Shown in pieces: positions 48,476 to 58,585 of a stretch of DNA of 64,000 nt (positions are counted from its first letter, which is position 1; each line of letters begins with the position of its first letter). Under the pieces are notes generated by a model. The model ran no database searches, was not told the origin of the DNA, and saw only the letters and a list, made by a program, of their open reading frames with translations. Source of the stretch: Erwinia sp. JUb26 (lineage in GTDB: Bacteria > Pseudomonadota > Gammaproteobacteria > Enterobacterales > Enterobacteriaceae); NCBI RefSeq assembly GCF_003751505.1, contig NZ_RJVB01000006.1:310001-374000 (forward strand), written 5' to 3'. A program made the position numbers and the translations under genes.

Positions 48476-49975
48476 ATGGCCATGCAAAATACCTTTATTT
48501 CGCTGGAAAATATCAGCAAATCGTTCCCGGGCGTGCGCGCGCTGGATAACGTCTCGCTGACGCTGAACCGTGGAGAAGTCCACTGCCTGGCCGGGCAAAA
48601 CGGCTGCGGTAAAAGCACGCTGATCAAAGTGATCTCCGGCGTTTATCAGCCCGATAAAGGCTCGCATATCAGCGTTGACGGCAAGCGCTTCCCGCGCCTG
48701 ACCCCGGCGCTCTCCTCATTCTACGGCGTGCAGGTGATTTATCAGGATCTGTCGCTGTTCCCGAACCTGACGGTGATGGAAAACATCGCCATCCATCGCA
48801 TGCTGCCGGGCGGCGACCTGCTGGTCAATCGCCGTGCGATGCGCCAGCTGGCGGTGGACACCATGAACCGCATCGGGGTCAACCTCGATCCATCACGCAA
48901 AGTGGAAAAACTGTCGATCGCCGATCGCCAGCTGGTCGCTATCTGCCGCGCGCTGGCCGCCAAAGCCAGCCTGGTGATTATGGATGAGCCCACCGCCTCG
49001 CTGACTCGTCATGAAGTTAACGGCCTGCTGCGTGTGGTCAACGAGCTGAAGGCCGCCGGGATCTGCGTGGTGTTCGTCAGCCACAAGCTGGATGAAGTCA
49101 TGGAGGTGTCTGACCGCATCAGCGTGATCCGCGACGGTAAGCTGGTCGGCACCTGGCAGGCCAGCGAGCTGGACAGCGATGAGCTGGCGTTTCTGATGAC
49201 CGGCCAGCGCTTCAGCTTCAGCCACCTGCCGCATCGCGCCGACGGTAACGAAACGCCGCTGCTGGAGGTGCGCAACTTCAGCCGCCGCAACGAATATAAG
49301 AATATCAATTTACAGCTGCGGCGCGGCGAGATCGTCTCCATCGTCGGCCTGCTGGGGGCCGGACGCACCGAACTGTGCCTGTCGCTGTTTGGCATCAGCC
49401 AGCCGGAAAGCGGTGAGCTGATCGTTGACGGCCAGCCGGTGAAGCTGCGCCACAACCGCGACGCCATTCGCCACGGCATTGCCTACGTTTCTGAAGATCG
49501 CCAGAGCGAAGGGTTGATTATGCCGCAGTCGATTTTCGACAACCTGCTGGTGTCGATCTTCGATCGTCTGCGCAGCGGCCTGGGCCTGATGGACCGGCAG
49601 AAAGCGCGGCAGCAGGCGGCCGATCTGATCCGCGAACTGAATATCAAAGTTTCCGACAACCAGTTGCCGGTGCAGACGCTCTCCGGCGGCAACGCCCAGC
49701 GCGTGGCGATCGGTAAATGGGTGGCGACGCAGCCAAAAGTGCTGATCCTCGACTCCCCGACCGTCGGCGTGGATATCGCCAATAAAGAAGGGATCTATCG
49801 CATTGCGCGCCAGCTGGCCGAATCGGGCATGGCGGTGCTGATGATCTGCGATGAGATCCCGGAAGCCTACTACAACAGCCATCGGGTACTGGTGATGCGT
49901 AAAGGCGAGCTGGTTGCCAGCTTCGCGCCGCACCAGTGCCGCGAAGACGAAATCGCCGGGGTGGTCAATGAATAA
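48476..49975 (+). CDS. Sugar ABC transporter ATPase, two NBDs (RbsA/EryE-like)
   Basis: Duplicated ATPase of 499 residues for a ribose-type importer. NBD1 is canonical: Walker A GQNGCGKSTLIKVISG (about 42-57), Walker B VIMDEPTASLT (about 164-174), with a variant signature LSIADRQLVAICRAL. NBD2 has a degenerate Walker A (GLLGAGRTEL, about 292-301) as usual, a full signature LSGGNAQRVAIGKW, and a Walker B reading LILDSPTVGVD: the catalytic glutamate is replaced by S427. I recall DSPTVGVD-like forms in erythritol-type ATPases, so this may be a subfamily trait. The gene overlaps the next permease by 8 bp. Confidence 0.88.
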   Translation: MAMQNTFISLENISKSFPGVRALDNVSLTLNRGEVHCLAGQNGCGKSTLIKVISGVYQPDKGSHISVDGKRFPRLTPALSSFYGVQVIYQDLSLFPNLTVMENIAIHRMLPGGDLLVNRRAMRQLAVDTMNRIGVNLDPSRKVEKLSIADRQLVAICRALAAKASLVIMDEPTASLTRHEVNGLLRVVNELKAAGICVVFVSHKLDEVMEVSDRISVIRDGKLVGTWQASELDSDELAFLMTGQRFSFSHLPHRADGNETPLLEVRNFSRRNEYKNINLQLRRGEIVSIVGLLGAGRTELCLSLFGISQPESGELIVDGQPVKLRHNRDAIRHGIAYVSEDRQSEGLIMPQSIFDNLLVSIFDRLRSGLGLMDRQKARQQAADLIRELNIKVSDNQLPVQTLSGGNAQRVAIGKWVATQPKVLILDSPTVGVDIANKEGIYRIARQLAESGMAVLMICDEIPEAYYNSHRVLVMRKGELVASFAPHQCREDEIAGVVNE

Positions 49976-50954
49976 TAAATTACGCCAGCTTATCGGCTAT
50001 CACGAGTTCTGGCTGGGGATGCTGATCCTGCTGCTGGCGGTGGGCCTCAGCCTGCGCACCAGCGAATTCTTAACCCTCGGTAACCTGACCGACGTGGCCA
50101 CCAGCTATGCCATTCTCGGCATTCTGGCCTGCGGCCTGTTTGTGGTGCTGATCGCCGGTGGGATTGATATCTCCTTCCCGGCGATGACCGCCATCGCGCA
50201 GTACGTGACGGCCAGCACCATGCTGGCGCACGGCGGCAATCTGATCAGCGTCTTTGCCGTAGCAATGGTCGTCGGCCTGCTGCTGGGTATGGTGAACGGG
50301 CTACTGGTTTATCTGCTGCGGGTGCCGGCAATTATCATCACCATCGCCACGCTGAATCTGTTCTACGGCCTGCTGGTGTGGTTCACCGGCGGCACCTGGC
50401 TGTACGGCTTCCCGGACTGGTTTATGAACGGCATTAACTGGTTCACCTTTACCGCCGCCGACGGCTATGAATACGGCCTGACGCTGCCGCTGCTCTGCCT
50501 TCTGGGTACCTTTATCGTAACCGGATTCCTGATGAACTACACCCGGCTGGGTCGTCAGATTTTCGCCATGGGCGGCAACCGCGAATCGGCGGCGCGCCTC
50601 GGTATTAACCTGCGCGGCCTGCACCTACGGGTCTATGGCTATATGGGCCTGCTGGCGGGCGTGGCGGCGGTTGTTCAGGCGCAGACTACTCAGTCGGTGG
50701 CACCTAACTCGCTGGTCGGCTACGAGCTGACGGTACTGGCGGCGGTGGTGCTCGGTGGCACCAGCATGAGCGGCGGGCGCGGCTCGCTGACCGGGACGCT
50801 GCTCGGCGTGCTGCTGCTGGCCTTCCTGCAGAACGGGCTGACGCTGCTGGCCGTTTCCTCCTACTGGCACATGGTCTTCAGCGGGGCGATTATTCTGCTC
50901 AGCGTCAGCGCCACGGCGTGGAATGAGAAACGCAAACAGGTTAAGGGGAACTAA
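49968..50954 (+). CDS. Sugar ABC transporter permease 1 (RbsC type)
   Basis: Inner-membrane permease of 328 residues with eight to ten helices (BPD_transp_2). Diagnostic parts are IAGGIDISFPAMTAIAQYVTA (about 60-80), VPAIIITIATLNLFYGLLVW and AVVLGGTSMSGGRGSLTGTLLGV (about 265-287). The ATG at 49968 overlaps the ATPase stop by 8 bp, giving translational coupling, and is preferred over an ATG further upstream within the ATPase gene. The second permease starts at once after the stop. Confidence 0.87.
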   Translation: MNNKLRQLIGYHEFWLGMLILLLAVGLSLRTSEFLTLGNLTDVATSYAILGILACGLFVVLIAGGIDISFPAMTAIAQYVTASTMLAHGGNLISVFAVAMVVGLLLGMVNGLLVYLLRVPAIIITIATLNLFYGLLVWFTGGTWLYGFPDWFMNGINWFTFTAADGYEYGLTLPLLCLLGTFIVTGFLMNYTRLGRQIFAMGGNRESAARLGINLRGLHLRVYGYMGLLAGVAAVVQAQTTQSVAPNSLVGYELTVLAAVVLGGTSMSGGRGSLTGTLLGVLLLAFLQNGLTLLAVSSYWHMVFSGAIILLSVSATAWNEKRKQVKGN

Positions 50955-50955
50955 G

Positions 50956-51909
50956 ATGCAAAGTCTGCTGAAGGTTTTGCCAGGCGACCGCATTATTCGC
51001 CTGCAGCTGTTAATGATTGCCATCGTACTGGTGCTGTTTTCCCTGACGCTGGGCCCGCGCTTCTTCAGCGTGGGTAACTTCCAGTCCATCGCCAGCCAGC
51101 TGCCGGTGCTGGGCCTGCTGGCGCTCGGTATGGGCGTCACCATGCTGACCGGGGGCATCAACCTGTCGATTATCGCCAGCGCCAACGCCTGCTCGCTGGT
51201 GATGGCGGCGATTATCGTCGCCCATCCCGACCAGCCGGCCTGGCTGGCTATTGCCCTGCTGGCGGGGCTGCTGCTGGCGGTGGCCATCGGCGTGCTGAAC
51301 GGCGTGCTGATTGCGGTGATCGGCGTGTCACCGATTCTGGCCACACTCGGCACCATGACGCTGATTGCCGGGCTGAATATTCTGCTGACCAACGGCGCGG
51401 TGATCTCCGGCTTCCCGCCGCTGATCCAGGCGATCGGTAACAGTTCGCTGGCGGGTATTCCGCTGTCGCTGCTGCTGTTCCTGGCTGTAGCCGCCCTGCT
51501 GTGGCTGCTGCTGGAGCGCACCACCCTGGGCCGCAGTATCCTGCTGCTGGGCTCGAATTTACAGGCCACCCGCTTCAGCGGAGTGAATACCACCCGCGTG
51601 CTGATTACCGTTTATATCCTGTCGGCACTGATGAGCTGGGCGGCGGCGCTGCTGATGATGTCGATGTTTAACTCGGCCAAGGCAGGCTACGGCGAATCCT
51701 GGCTGCTGGTAACCATCCTGGCCTCGGTGCTGGGCGGCATCAACCCCGACGGCGGCTTTGGCCGGGTGATCGGGCTGGTGCTGGCGCTGATTGTCTTACA
51801 AATGCTGGAAAGCGGACTGAATCTGCTGGGGGTCAGTAGCTATCTGACCATGGCGCTCTGGGGCGGCGTACTTATCTTGTTTATTGCGCTACAGAATCGC
51901 AAAAACTGA
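50956..51909 (+). CDS. Sugar ABC transporter permease 2 (RbsC type)
   Basis: Second BPD_transp_2 permease, 317 residues, with LGMGVTMLTGGINLSIIASAN (about 55-75), GVSPILATLGTMTLIAGLNILLTNG and SVLGGINPDGGFGRVIGLVL (about 258-277). It pairs with permease 1 as a heterodimer, unlike RbsC. Start ATG 50956 follows AAGGGG and lies 2 bp after the preceding stop. The kinase gene follows after 15 bp. Confidence 0.87.
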   Translation: MQSLLKVLPGDRIIRLQLLMIAIVLVLFSLTLGPRFFSVGNFQSIASQLPVLGLLALGMGVTMLTGGINLSIIASANACSLVMAAIIVAHPDQPAWLAIALLAGLLLAVAIGVLNGVLIAVIGVSPILATLGTMTLIAGLNILLTNGAVISGFPPLIQAIGNSSLAGIPLSLLLFLAVAALLWLLLERTTLGRSILLLGSNLQATRFSGVNTTRVLITVYILSALMSWAAALLMMSMFNSAKAGYGESWLLVTILASVLGGINPDGGFGRVIGLVLALIVLQMLESGLNLLGVSSYLTMALWGGVLILFIALQNRKN

Positions 51910-51924
51910 TTATCGAGGGAAAAA

Positions 51925-53562
51925 ATGAGCAGCTATTACATTGGTGTGGATGTCGGGACCGGTAGCGCACGCGCGGGCATTTTTGATATTACCGGCCGAA
52001 TGATGGGCCAGGCCAGCCGCGAAATTGCGCTGTTTCGCCCGCAGGCAGATTTCGTTGAACAGTCCTCGGATAATATCTGGCAGGCGGTGTGCCAGTCGGT
52101 GCGCGATGCGCTTAACCAGTGCAATATCAACCCGGTACAGATTAAGGGGCTGGGATTTGATGCCACCTGTTCGCTGGTGGTGCTGGATAAAGAAGGCCAG
52201 CCACTGACGGTCAGCCCGTCCGGCCGTAACGAGCAGAACGTGGTGGTGTGGATGGATCACCGCGCCATCGTGCAGGCCGAGCGCATCAACGCCATGCAGC
52301 ATGAAGTGCTGGACTACGTGGGCGGCGTGATCTCCCCGGAGATGCAAACGCCAAAGCTGATGTGGCTGAAGCAGCATATGCCCGGCAGCTGGAATAACAT
52401 CGGCCACCTGTTCGACCTGCCCGATTTTCTGACCTGGCGCGCCACCGGCGATACCACCCGCTCGCTCTGTTCGCTGGTGTGTAAGTGGACCTATCTGGCG
52501 CATAAAGAGGGCTGGGATGCCAGCTACTTCCGCGAGATTGGCCTGGAAGACCTGCTTGAGCACGATATGGCGAAGATCGGCAGCGAAGTGAAAAGCATGG
52601 GCGAACCGCTGGGCCGCGGCCTGACCCAGCGCGCCGCGCTGGAGCTGGGGCTGCTGCCGGGTACGGCGGTCAGCGCCTCGATCATCGATGCCCACGCCGG
52701 GAGCCTGGGCACGCTGGGTGCCTCCGGCCCTTCCGGCGAGCTGGCCGATTTTGACCGCCGCATCGCGCTGATTGGCGGTACCTCAACCGGGCATATGGCG
52801 ATCTCCCGCGAGCCGCGCTTTATCAAAGGCGTCTGGGGGCCGTACTTTTCGGCGGTGCTGCCCGACTTCTGGCTGAACGAAGGCGGTCAGTCGGCCACCG
52901 GCGCGCTGATTGACCATATCATCCAGTCGCATCCGTGCTACATCACGCTGCGCGAACAGGGTAAAAGCCAGGGAAAAACCATCTACGAGGTGCTGAACGA
53001 ACTGCTGCGCAAGATGGCCGGAGAGGTGGATCAGATCGCCTTCCTCACCCGCGATATCCATATGCTGCCCTACTTCCACGGCAACCGTTCGCCGCGCGCG
53101 AACCCGCATCTGACCGGCATGCTGACCGGGCTGAAGCTCTCCCGCACGCCGGAAGATATGGCGCTGCAGTATCTGGCGACCATCCAGGCGATCGCGCTGG
53201 GTACCCGCCATATCGTCGAAACGATGAACCAGAGCGGCTACAGCATCGATACCATTATGGCGAGCGGCGGCGGCACCAAGAACCCGATCTTCGTGCAGGA
53301 GCACGCCAACGCCACCAGCTGTACCATGCTGCTGGCCGAAGAGAGTGAGGCGATGCTGCTGGGCGGCGCGATAATGGGCACCGTGGCCGCAGGCGTGTAC
53401 GACACGCTGCCGGAGGCGATGAACGCCATGAGCCGCATCGGCAAAACCGTGACGCCGCAGACCAACGAAATCAAACGCTACTACGATCGTAAGTACCAGG
53501 TGTTCCGCGAGATGTATCACGACCAGATGAAGTATCGCCAGATGATGCAGGAGGGATCATGA
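51925..53562 (+). CDS. FGGY carbohydrate kinase, D-ribulokinase-like
   Basis: ATP-dependent sugar kinase of 545 residues with two ASKHA/FGGY domains. The N-terminal phosphate loop is IGVDVGTGSARAGIFD (about 6-21); the second domain has IASG-type MASGGGTKNPIFVQEHAN (about 450). The segment DATCSLVVLD carries TCSLV (81-85), the motif described for D-ribulokinases of the YDR109c/FGGY group (TIGR01315), as opposed to xylulokinases. D-ribulose phosphorylation at C5 is the best guess; ribitol and related ketopentoses are alternatives. It overlaps the SIS gene by 4 bp (ATGA), so the two are probably made in fixed ratio. Confidence 0.85.
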   Translation: MSSYYIGVDVGTGSARAGIFDITGRMMGQASREIALFRPQADFVEQSSDNIWQAVCQSVRDALNQCNINPVQIKGLGFDATCSLVVLDKEGQPLTVSPSGRNEQNVVVWMDHRAIVQAERINAMQHEVLDYVGGVISPEMQTPKLMWLKQHMPGSWNNIGHLFDLPDFLTWRATGDTTRSLCSLVCKWTYLAHKEGWDASYFREIGLEDLLEHDMAKIGSEVKSMGEPLGRGLTQRAALELGLLPGTAVSASIIDAHAGSLGTLGASGPSGELADFDRRIALIGGTSTGHMAISREPRFIKGVWGPYFSAVLPDFWLNEGGQSATGALIDHIIQSHPCYITLREQGKSQGKTIYEVLNELLRKMAGEVDQIAFLTRDIHMLPYFHGNRSPRANPHLTGMLTGLKLSRTPEDMALQYLATIQAIALGTRHIVETMNQSGYSIDTIMASGGGTKNPIFVQEHANATSCTMLLAEESEAMLLGGAIMGTVAAGVYDTLPEAMNAMSRIGKTVTPQTNEIKRYYDRKYQVFREMYHDQMKYRQMMQEGS

Positions 53563-54167
53563 GTTCCCTGCCCGACTGGCAGCAGGCGACGGCGGCCTGG
53601 CAGACCTATCGCCAGGCGCTGACCGCGCTGGAAACCGAGCTCGATCGCCCGCAGTGGCAGGCGGTGCTTGATGCCCTGGCCACCTGCCGGGGCAAGATTG
53701 CGGTCACCGGCATCGGTACCTCCGGCATCGCGGCGCGTAAAATTGCCCATATGCTGGCCTGCATCGAGCATCCGGCGATCTGGCTGAGCGCCGCCGACGC
53801 CGCCCACGGTGATATTGGTTTTCTGCGCGAGGGCGACGTGCTGATTATGCTGTCACGCGGCGGCAATTCGGACGAGCTAACGCGACTGCTGCCGACGGTG
53901 AAGGCGAAAAACACCACGCTGATTGCCGTCACCGAAAACGCCGCGTCGGCCATCGCCCAGCAGGCCGATCTGCTGCTGCTGATGCCGAAAAGTCAGGAGG
54001 TCGACCCGTTACAGATGCTCGCTACCACCTCAATTATCAGCGTGCTGGCGGTTTTTGATGCGATGGTGGCCGCGCTGATGAGCCGCAGCGGCTACAGTAA
54101 AGAAACGCTGCAGGCCGTGCATCCCGGCGGCAACGTCGGTAAGGTGCTGCGTGAAGCGCAGGATTAA
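53559..54167 (+). CDS. Stand-alone SIS-domain sugar-phosphate isomerase-like protein
   Basis: Single SIS domain of 202 residues related to the catalytic half of KdsD/GutQ arabinose-5-phosphate isomerases but without CBS domains. Conserved with KdsD: AAHGDIGF (H83, KdsD H88), SRGGNSDEL (E106, KdsD E111) and VHPGGNVGKVL (H188, KdsD H193). The KdsD lysine K59 (GMGKSG) is replaced: here the loop reads GIGTSG (T54). It may interconvert ribulose-5-phosphate and arabinose-5-phosphate, matching the upstream kinase, or another ketose/aldose phosphate pair. It is the last gene of the operon. Confidence 0.82.
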   Translation: MSSLPDWQQATAAWQTYRQALTALETELDRPQWQAVLDALATCRGKIAVTGIGTSGIAARKIAHMLACIEHPAIWLSAADAAHGDIGFLREGDVLIMLSRGGNSDELTRLLPTVKAKNTTLIAVTENAASAIAQQADLLLLMPKSQEVDPLQMLATTSIISVLAVFDAMVAALMSRSGYSKETLQAVHPGGNVGKVLREAQD

Positions 54168-54186
54168 TCGTTAAAAATGCTACACA

Positions 54187-54216
54187 GGTCAACCAATGAA
54201 AGATAATTGGTTGACT
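54187..54216. promoter_or_regulatory. Paired UxuR-type operator upstream of uxuA
   Basis: GGTCAACCAA (54187-54196) and TTGGTTGACT (54207-54216) form an inverted pair; GTCAACCAAT and ATTGGTTGAC are exact complements over 10 bp. Their centres are 20 bp apart. GATAAT (54202-54207), a good -10 element, lies between them, so a bound regulator would block the promoter. The word resembles the UxuR/ExuR operator TTGGTATACCAA. Confidence 0.7.
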
Positions 54217-54325
54217 TCACTTCCCGCCTGACCGATTTTATCTGCCAGCCGATGATCTTTCGTTCGCCCGATACACGGCGGACGCGTCATCCCACCGTTC
54301 ACAGCAGATAAAAGAGGGATCCAAC

Positions 54326-55510
54326 ATGAAACAAACCTGGCGCTGGTATGGCCCTGACGATCCGGTAACGCTGGCCGATGTGCGCCAGGCGGGAGCCACC
54401 GGCGTGGTGACCGCCCTGCACCATATTCCCAACGGCCAGACCTGGTCGGTGGAGGAAATCCTCAAGCGTAAAGCGATTATCGAAGCCGCGGGCCTGGTCT
54501 GGTCGGTGGTGGAAAGTGTGCCGATCCACGAAGAGATCAAAACCCACAGCGGTCAGGTCGATCTCTGGTGCCGCAACTACCAGCAAACCCTGCGCAACCT
54601 GGCGCAGTGCGGTATTAACGTGGTGTGCTACAACTTTATGCCGGTGCTGGACTGGACGCGAACCGACCTCGAATACCTGCTGCCGGACGGCGCGAAGGCG
54701 CTGCGCTTCGACCAGATTGAATTTGCGGTGTTCGAGCTGCATCTGTTGAAACGCGCAGGCGCGGAAGCGGACTATACGCCGGAAGAGATTCGCCAGGCCG
54801 CGCAGCGCTTTGCCAGCATGAGCGACGCGCATAAAGAACGACTGGTGCGCAATATTATCGCCGGTCTGCCGGGTGCCGAAGAGGGCTATACGCTGGAAGC
54901 GTTCAGCCAGGTGCTGGCGACCTACGACGGCATTGATAAAGCCAAACTGCGCGAAAACTTCGCTTACTTCCTGCGGGCGATTATTCCGGTGGCGGAAGAA
55001 GTGGGCATCCGCATGGCGGTTCACCCGGACGATCCGCCGCGCCCAATCCTCGGCCTGCCGCGCATTGTCTCCACCCGTGACGATATGCAGTGGATGGTGG
55101 AAACGGTCAGCAGCCCGGCTAACGGCTTCACCTTCTGCACCGGCTCCTACGGCGTGCTTGCCGAGAACGACCTGGTCGCGATGTTCCAGGAATTCGCGCC
55201 GCGCGTCTGGTTCGCCCATCTGCGATCCACCCGCCGCGAGGAAAACCCGCGCACCTTCCACGAGGCCGCGCATCTGTACGGCGACGTGGATATGTATGCG
55301 GTGATCAAGGCGATTGCCGAAGAGGAGCAGCGCCGCCGTGACGAGGGCAGCGACGATCTTATCCCGATGCGCCCCGATCACGGCCACCAGATGCTGGATG
55401 ACCTGCATAAAAAAACCAACCCCGGCTATTCGGCGATTGGCCGCCTGAAGGGCCTGGCCGAAATGCGCGGCGTTGAATTAGCCATTCACCGCGCCTTCTT
55501 CACTCAGTAA
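54326..55510 (+). CDS. uxuA: Mannonate dehydratase UxuA
   Basis: Dehydrates D-mannonate to 2-keto-3-deoxy-D-gluconate (KDG), the last common step of glucuronate breakdown before KDG kinase. 394 residues, nearly identical to E. coli Uxu[67 protein letters not shown] and [13 protein letters not shown], including the metal-binding Cys/His set of this xylose-isomerase-fold enzyme. First gene of the uxuA-uxuB-uxaC-uxuR series; a paired operator lies about 110-140 bp upstream. Confidence 0.97.
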   Translation: MKQTWRWYGPDDPVTLADVRQAGATGVVTALHHIPNGQTWSVEEILKRKAIIEAAGLVWSVVESVPIHEEIKTHSGQVDLWCRNYQQTLRNLAQCGINVVCYNFMPVLDWTRTDLEYLLPDGAKALRFDQIEFAVFELHLLKRAGAEADYTPEEIRQAAQRFASMSDAHKERLVRNIIAGLPGAEEGYTLEAFSQVLATYDGIDKAKLRENFAYFLRAIIPVAEEVGIRMAVHPDDPPRPILGLPRIVSTRDDMQWMVETVSSPANGFTFCTGSYGVLAENDLVAMFQEFAPRVWFAHLRSTRREENPRTFHEAAHLYGDVDMYAVIKAIAEEEQRRRDEGSDDLIPMRPDHGHQMLDDLHKKTNPGYSAIGRLKGLAEMRGVELAIHRAFFTQ

Positions 55511-55516
55511 ACCGTG

Positions 55517-55537
55517 CGGCAGGGGCATCCCCTGCCG
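55517..55537 (+). repeat. Perfect hairpin after uxuA
   Basis: CGGCAGGGG-CAT-CCCCTGCCG is a 9-bp perfect stem with a 3-nt loop, 6 bp after the uxuA stop. There is no T run. It may stabilise uxuA mRNA relative to uxuB. Confidence 0.6.
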
Positions 55538-55615
55538 ACGCCACGCTTTCCGATCTTATCGTCTTACCCGCAGACCCTGCCGCCGCGCAGGCGTAGCGGA
55601 TAACAGGAGTTTGCT

Positions 55616-57082
55616 ATGGAACAGAACCTCGTTAGCGGGGCGGTTAACGCTGCACGCCCAAGCTGGGGCGCTTCGCGCCTGGTGCCGCGCATCGTCCACC
55701 TTGGCTGCGGTGCGTTTCACCGGGCGCATCAGGCGCTGTATACCCACCGGCTGCTGAGCAGCAGCGACAGCGACTGGGGCATCTGCGAAGTCAGCCTGAT
55801 GTCGGGTCGCGGCGCGCAGCTGATTGGCGATCTGAACGCGCAAAGCTGCTTGTACACCGTTGCCGAACGCGGGGCCAGTGGCACCGAACTGCATATTGTC
55901 GGCGCAGTGGCAGAAGCCCTGCATCCACAGTCCGACGGCGGCCAGGCAATCCTGGAGGCGCTGGCCCGGCCGGAAACGGCGGTCGTCTCGCTGACCATTA
56001 CCGAGAAAGGCTACTGTACCGGCGCGGCAAGCGGTCAGCTGGACCTGAATAATCCGCTGATTCAGCACGACCTGGTTCATCCGCAGCAGCCGCAGTCGGC
56101 GATTGGCTATCTGGTGGAGGCGCTGGCTATTCGCCGCCGTCGGAGGCTGCCGGGCTTTACCGTCCTCTCCTGCGATAACGTGCGCGAGAACGGCCATGTC
56201 GCCAGGGCGGCCGTCATCGGCCTGGCACAGGCGCGAGATGCCGAGCTGGCGGCGTGGATTGCCCAACACGTGACCTTCCCCTGCACCATGGTCGACCGCA
56301 TTGTGCCCGCCGCAACCGCTGAAACCCTGGAGGAGATTGCGCAGCAGCTGGGCGTTTACGACCCCTGCGCCATCGCCTGCGAGCCTTTCCACCAGTGGGT
56401 GATTGAAGACAACTTCGTCAACGGCCGCCCGGAGTGGGATCGCGTCGGCGCGCAGTTCGTCAGCGATGTCGTGCCGTTCGAGCTGATGAAGCTGCGGATG
56501 CTCAACGGCAGCCACACCTTCCTCGCCTGCCTGGGTTATCTGGCGGGCTACCGCACCATCGCGGAAACGATCAGCGACCCTGCGTTTCGCCGTGCGGCAC
56601 GTTCGCTGATGCGGGATGAACAGGCCCCGACGCTGACCATGCCGCCGGACACCGACCTGTCAGGCTACGCCGCACGGCTGATTGAGCGCTTCAGCAACCC
56701 GTCGCTGAAGCATCAGACCGCGCAGATTGCCAGCGACAGCAGCCAGAAGCTGCCGCAGCGGCTGCTGGATCCGATCCGTCAACATCTGCGCGAGGGCAGC
56801 GACTGGCGCTATCTGGCGCTGGGCGTGGCGGGCTGGATGCGCTACGTCGGCGGGGTTGACGATCGCGGCAACGCCTATCAGGTGGTTGACCCGCTGGCCG
56901 CCACGCTGCAGGCAATATCCCGGCAGCCGCACACCCCGTCAGAACGGGTTCGCGCCCTGCTGGCGATCGGCGACATCTTCGGCAGCGATTTACCGGCGCA
57001 TCCCCAGTTTGTCGACGCGGTCACGGCCGCCTACTGCCAGTTACTCAACGACGGTGCCGCCGCCACGGTAGCCGCACGTTAA
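55616..57082 (+). CDS. uxuB: D-fructuronate reductase (mannonate oxidoreductase) UxuB
   Basis: NADH-dependent reduction of D-fructuronate to D-mannonate. 488 residues (486 in E. coli), a mannitol-dehydrogenase-family long-chain polyol dehydrogenase: Rossmann segment [21 protein letters not shown] (about 23-43), [17 protein letters not shown] (about 182-198), [12 protein letters not shown] (about 221-232) and the catalytic lysine region [21 protein letters not shown] (about 289-309). CAGGAG lies 8 nt before the ATG. uxaC follows after 17 bp. Paralogues acting on tagaturonate (UxaB) are less similar. Confidence 0.95.
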   Translation: MEQNLVSGAVNAARPSWGASRLVPRIVHLGCGAFHRAHQALYTHRLLSSSDSDWGICEVSLMSGRGAQLIGDLNAQSCLYTVAERGASGTELHIVGAVAEALHPQSDGGQAILEALARPETAVVSLTITEKGYCTGAASGQLDLNNPLIQHDLVHPQQPQSAIGYLVEALAIRRRRRLPGFTVLSCDNVRENGHVARAAVIGLAQARDAELAAWIAQHVTFPCTMVDRIVPAATAETLEEIAQQLGVYDPCAIACEPFHQWVIEDNFVNGRPEWDRVGAQFVSDVVPFELMKLRMLNGSHTFLACLGYLAGYRTIAETISDPAFRRAARSLMRDEQAPTLTMPPDTDLSGYAARLIERFSNPSLKHQTAQIASDSSQKLPQRLLDPIRQHLREGSDWRYLALGVAGWMRYVGGVDDRGNAYQVVDPLAATLQAISRQPHTPSERVRALLAIGDIFGSDLPAHPQFVDAVTAAYCQLLNDGAAATVAAR

Positions 57083-57099
57083 CTCTGAAGGAGAATCAA

Positions 57100-58512
57100 A
57101 TGACCGCATTTATGAGTGAGAATTTTTTACTGCACAACGGCACCGGGCGTGAGCTTTACCATCGCTACGCGGCGGATATGCCGATTTTTGATTACCACTG
57201 TCACCTCAATCCGCAGGAGATTGCTGAGGATCGGCGCTTTGAAAACCTCAGCCAGATCTGGCTGGCGGGCGACCACTACAAATGGCGCGCGCTGCGTGCC
57301 GCCGGAGTTGATGAATCGCTAATCACCGGCAGTGAAACCAGCGATTACGATAAATACCTCGCCTGGGCGAATACCGTGCCGCGCACGCTGGGCAATCCGC
57401 TCTATCACTGGACGCACCTGGAGCTGCGCCGCCCATTTGGCATCAGCGGTACGCTGTTCGGGCCAGACACCGCCCCGGCAATCTGGCAGCGGTGCAACCA
57501 GCAGCTGGCCACACCTGAGTATTCCGCCCGCGGGATCATGCGCCAGATGAACGTGCAGATGGTCGGCACCACCGACGATCCCATCGACTCACTGGTTTAC
57601 CACCGCCAGATCGCGGAAGACCCAGATTTTTCCGTTGAGGTTGCCCCAAGCTGGCGACCGGATAAAGCCTTTAAAATCGAACTTGAGGGCTTCGCCGACT
57701 ATCTGCACAAATTATCCGCCGTGGCGGACGTCAACATCACCCGCTTTGAACATCTGCGCACCGCGCTGACCAGGCGGCTGGATCACTTTGCCCGCCACGG
57801 CTGTCGCGCAGCCGATCACGGCATTGAAACGCTGCGCTTTGCCCCGGTGCCGGACGATGCACAGCTGGATCTAATCCTCAGCAAGCGCCTGTCCGGCGGC
57901 GAACTGAGCGAACTGGAAACGGCGCAGTTCAGCACCGCCGTGCTGGTGTGGCTGGGGCGGCAATATGCGGCGCGCGGCTGGGTGATGCAGCTGCATATTG
58001 GTGCCCTGCGCAATACCAATACGCGAATGTTCCAGAAGCTCGGTGCCGACTGCGGATTTGACTCCATTGGTGATGGTGCTATCGCCTGGCCGCTCTCCCG
58101 CCTTCTGGACAGCATGGACGTCAGCAACGAACTGCCGAAAACTATCCTCTACTGCCTCAACCCGCGCGATAACGCGGTGCTGGCAACGATGATTGGCAAT
58201 TTTCAGGGGGCGGGGATCGCCGGGAAGGTGCAGTTTGGCTCCGGCTGGTGGTATAACGACCAGAAAGACGGCATGACCGCGCAGCTGACCCAGCTGGCGC
58301 AGATGGGCTTCCTCAGCCACTTTGTCGGTATGCTCACCGACTCGCGCAGCTTCCTCTCCTACACCCGCCACGAGTACTTCCGCCGCCTGCTGTGCAATAT
58401 GCTTGGCCAGTGGGTGGAGGATGGCGAACTGCCGGACGACGACGCAATGCTCAGCGGACTGGTCGAGGATATCTGCTTTAAAAACGCGCAGCGCTATTTC
58501 GCCACGACGTGA
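57100..58512 (+). CDS. uxaC: Uronate isomerase UxaC
   Basis: Isomerises D-glucuronate to D-fructuronate (and galacturonate to tagaturonate). 470 residues, same length as E. coli UxaC, amidohydrolase-superfamily TIM barrel with the HXH metal motif YHCHL (about 28-32), [47 protein letters not shown] and [28 protein letters not shown] precedes the start. Its placement beside uxuBA rather than with uxaA, as in E. coli, tunes this cluster to glucuronate; uxaA and uxaB are not in the window. Confidence 0.97.
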   Translation: MTAFMSENFLLHNGTGRELYHRYAADMPIFDYHCHLNPQEIAEDRRFENLSQIWLAGDHYKWRALRAAGVDESLITGSETSDYDKYLAWANTVPRTLGNPLYHWTHLELRRPFGISGTLFGPDTAPAIWQRCNQQLATPEYSARGIMRQMNVQMVGTTDDPIDSLVYHRQIAEDPDFSVEVAPSWRPDKAFKIELEGFADYLHKLSAVADVNITRFEHLRTALTRRLDHFARHGCRAADHGIETLRFAPVPDDAQLDLILSKRLSGGELSELETAQFSTAVLVWLGRQYAARGWVMQLHIGALRNTNTRMFQKLGADCGFDSIGDGAIAWPLSRLLDSMDVSNELPKTILYCLNPRDNAVLATMIGNFQGAGIAGKVQFGSGWWYNDQKDGMTAQLTQLAQMGFLSHFVGMLTDSRSFLSYTRHEYFRRLLCNMLGQWVEDGELPDDDAMLSGLVEDICFKNAQRYFATT

Positions 58513-58585
58513 TCTTCCCCACGGCAGACGCAGAAACTGGCTGACCCATTATGCTATAGTGGCCGACATCAATCGGTGACTGCGG

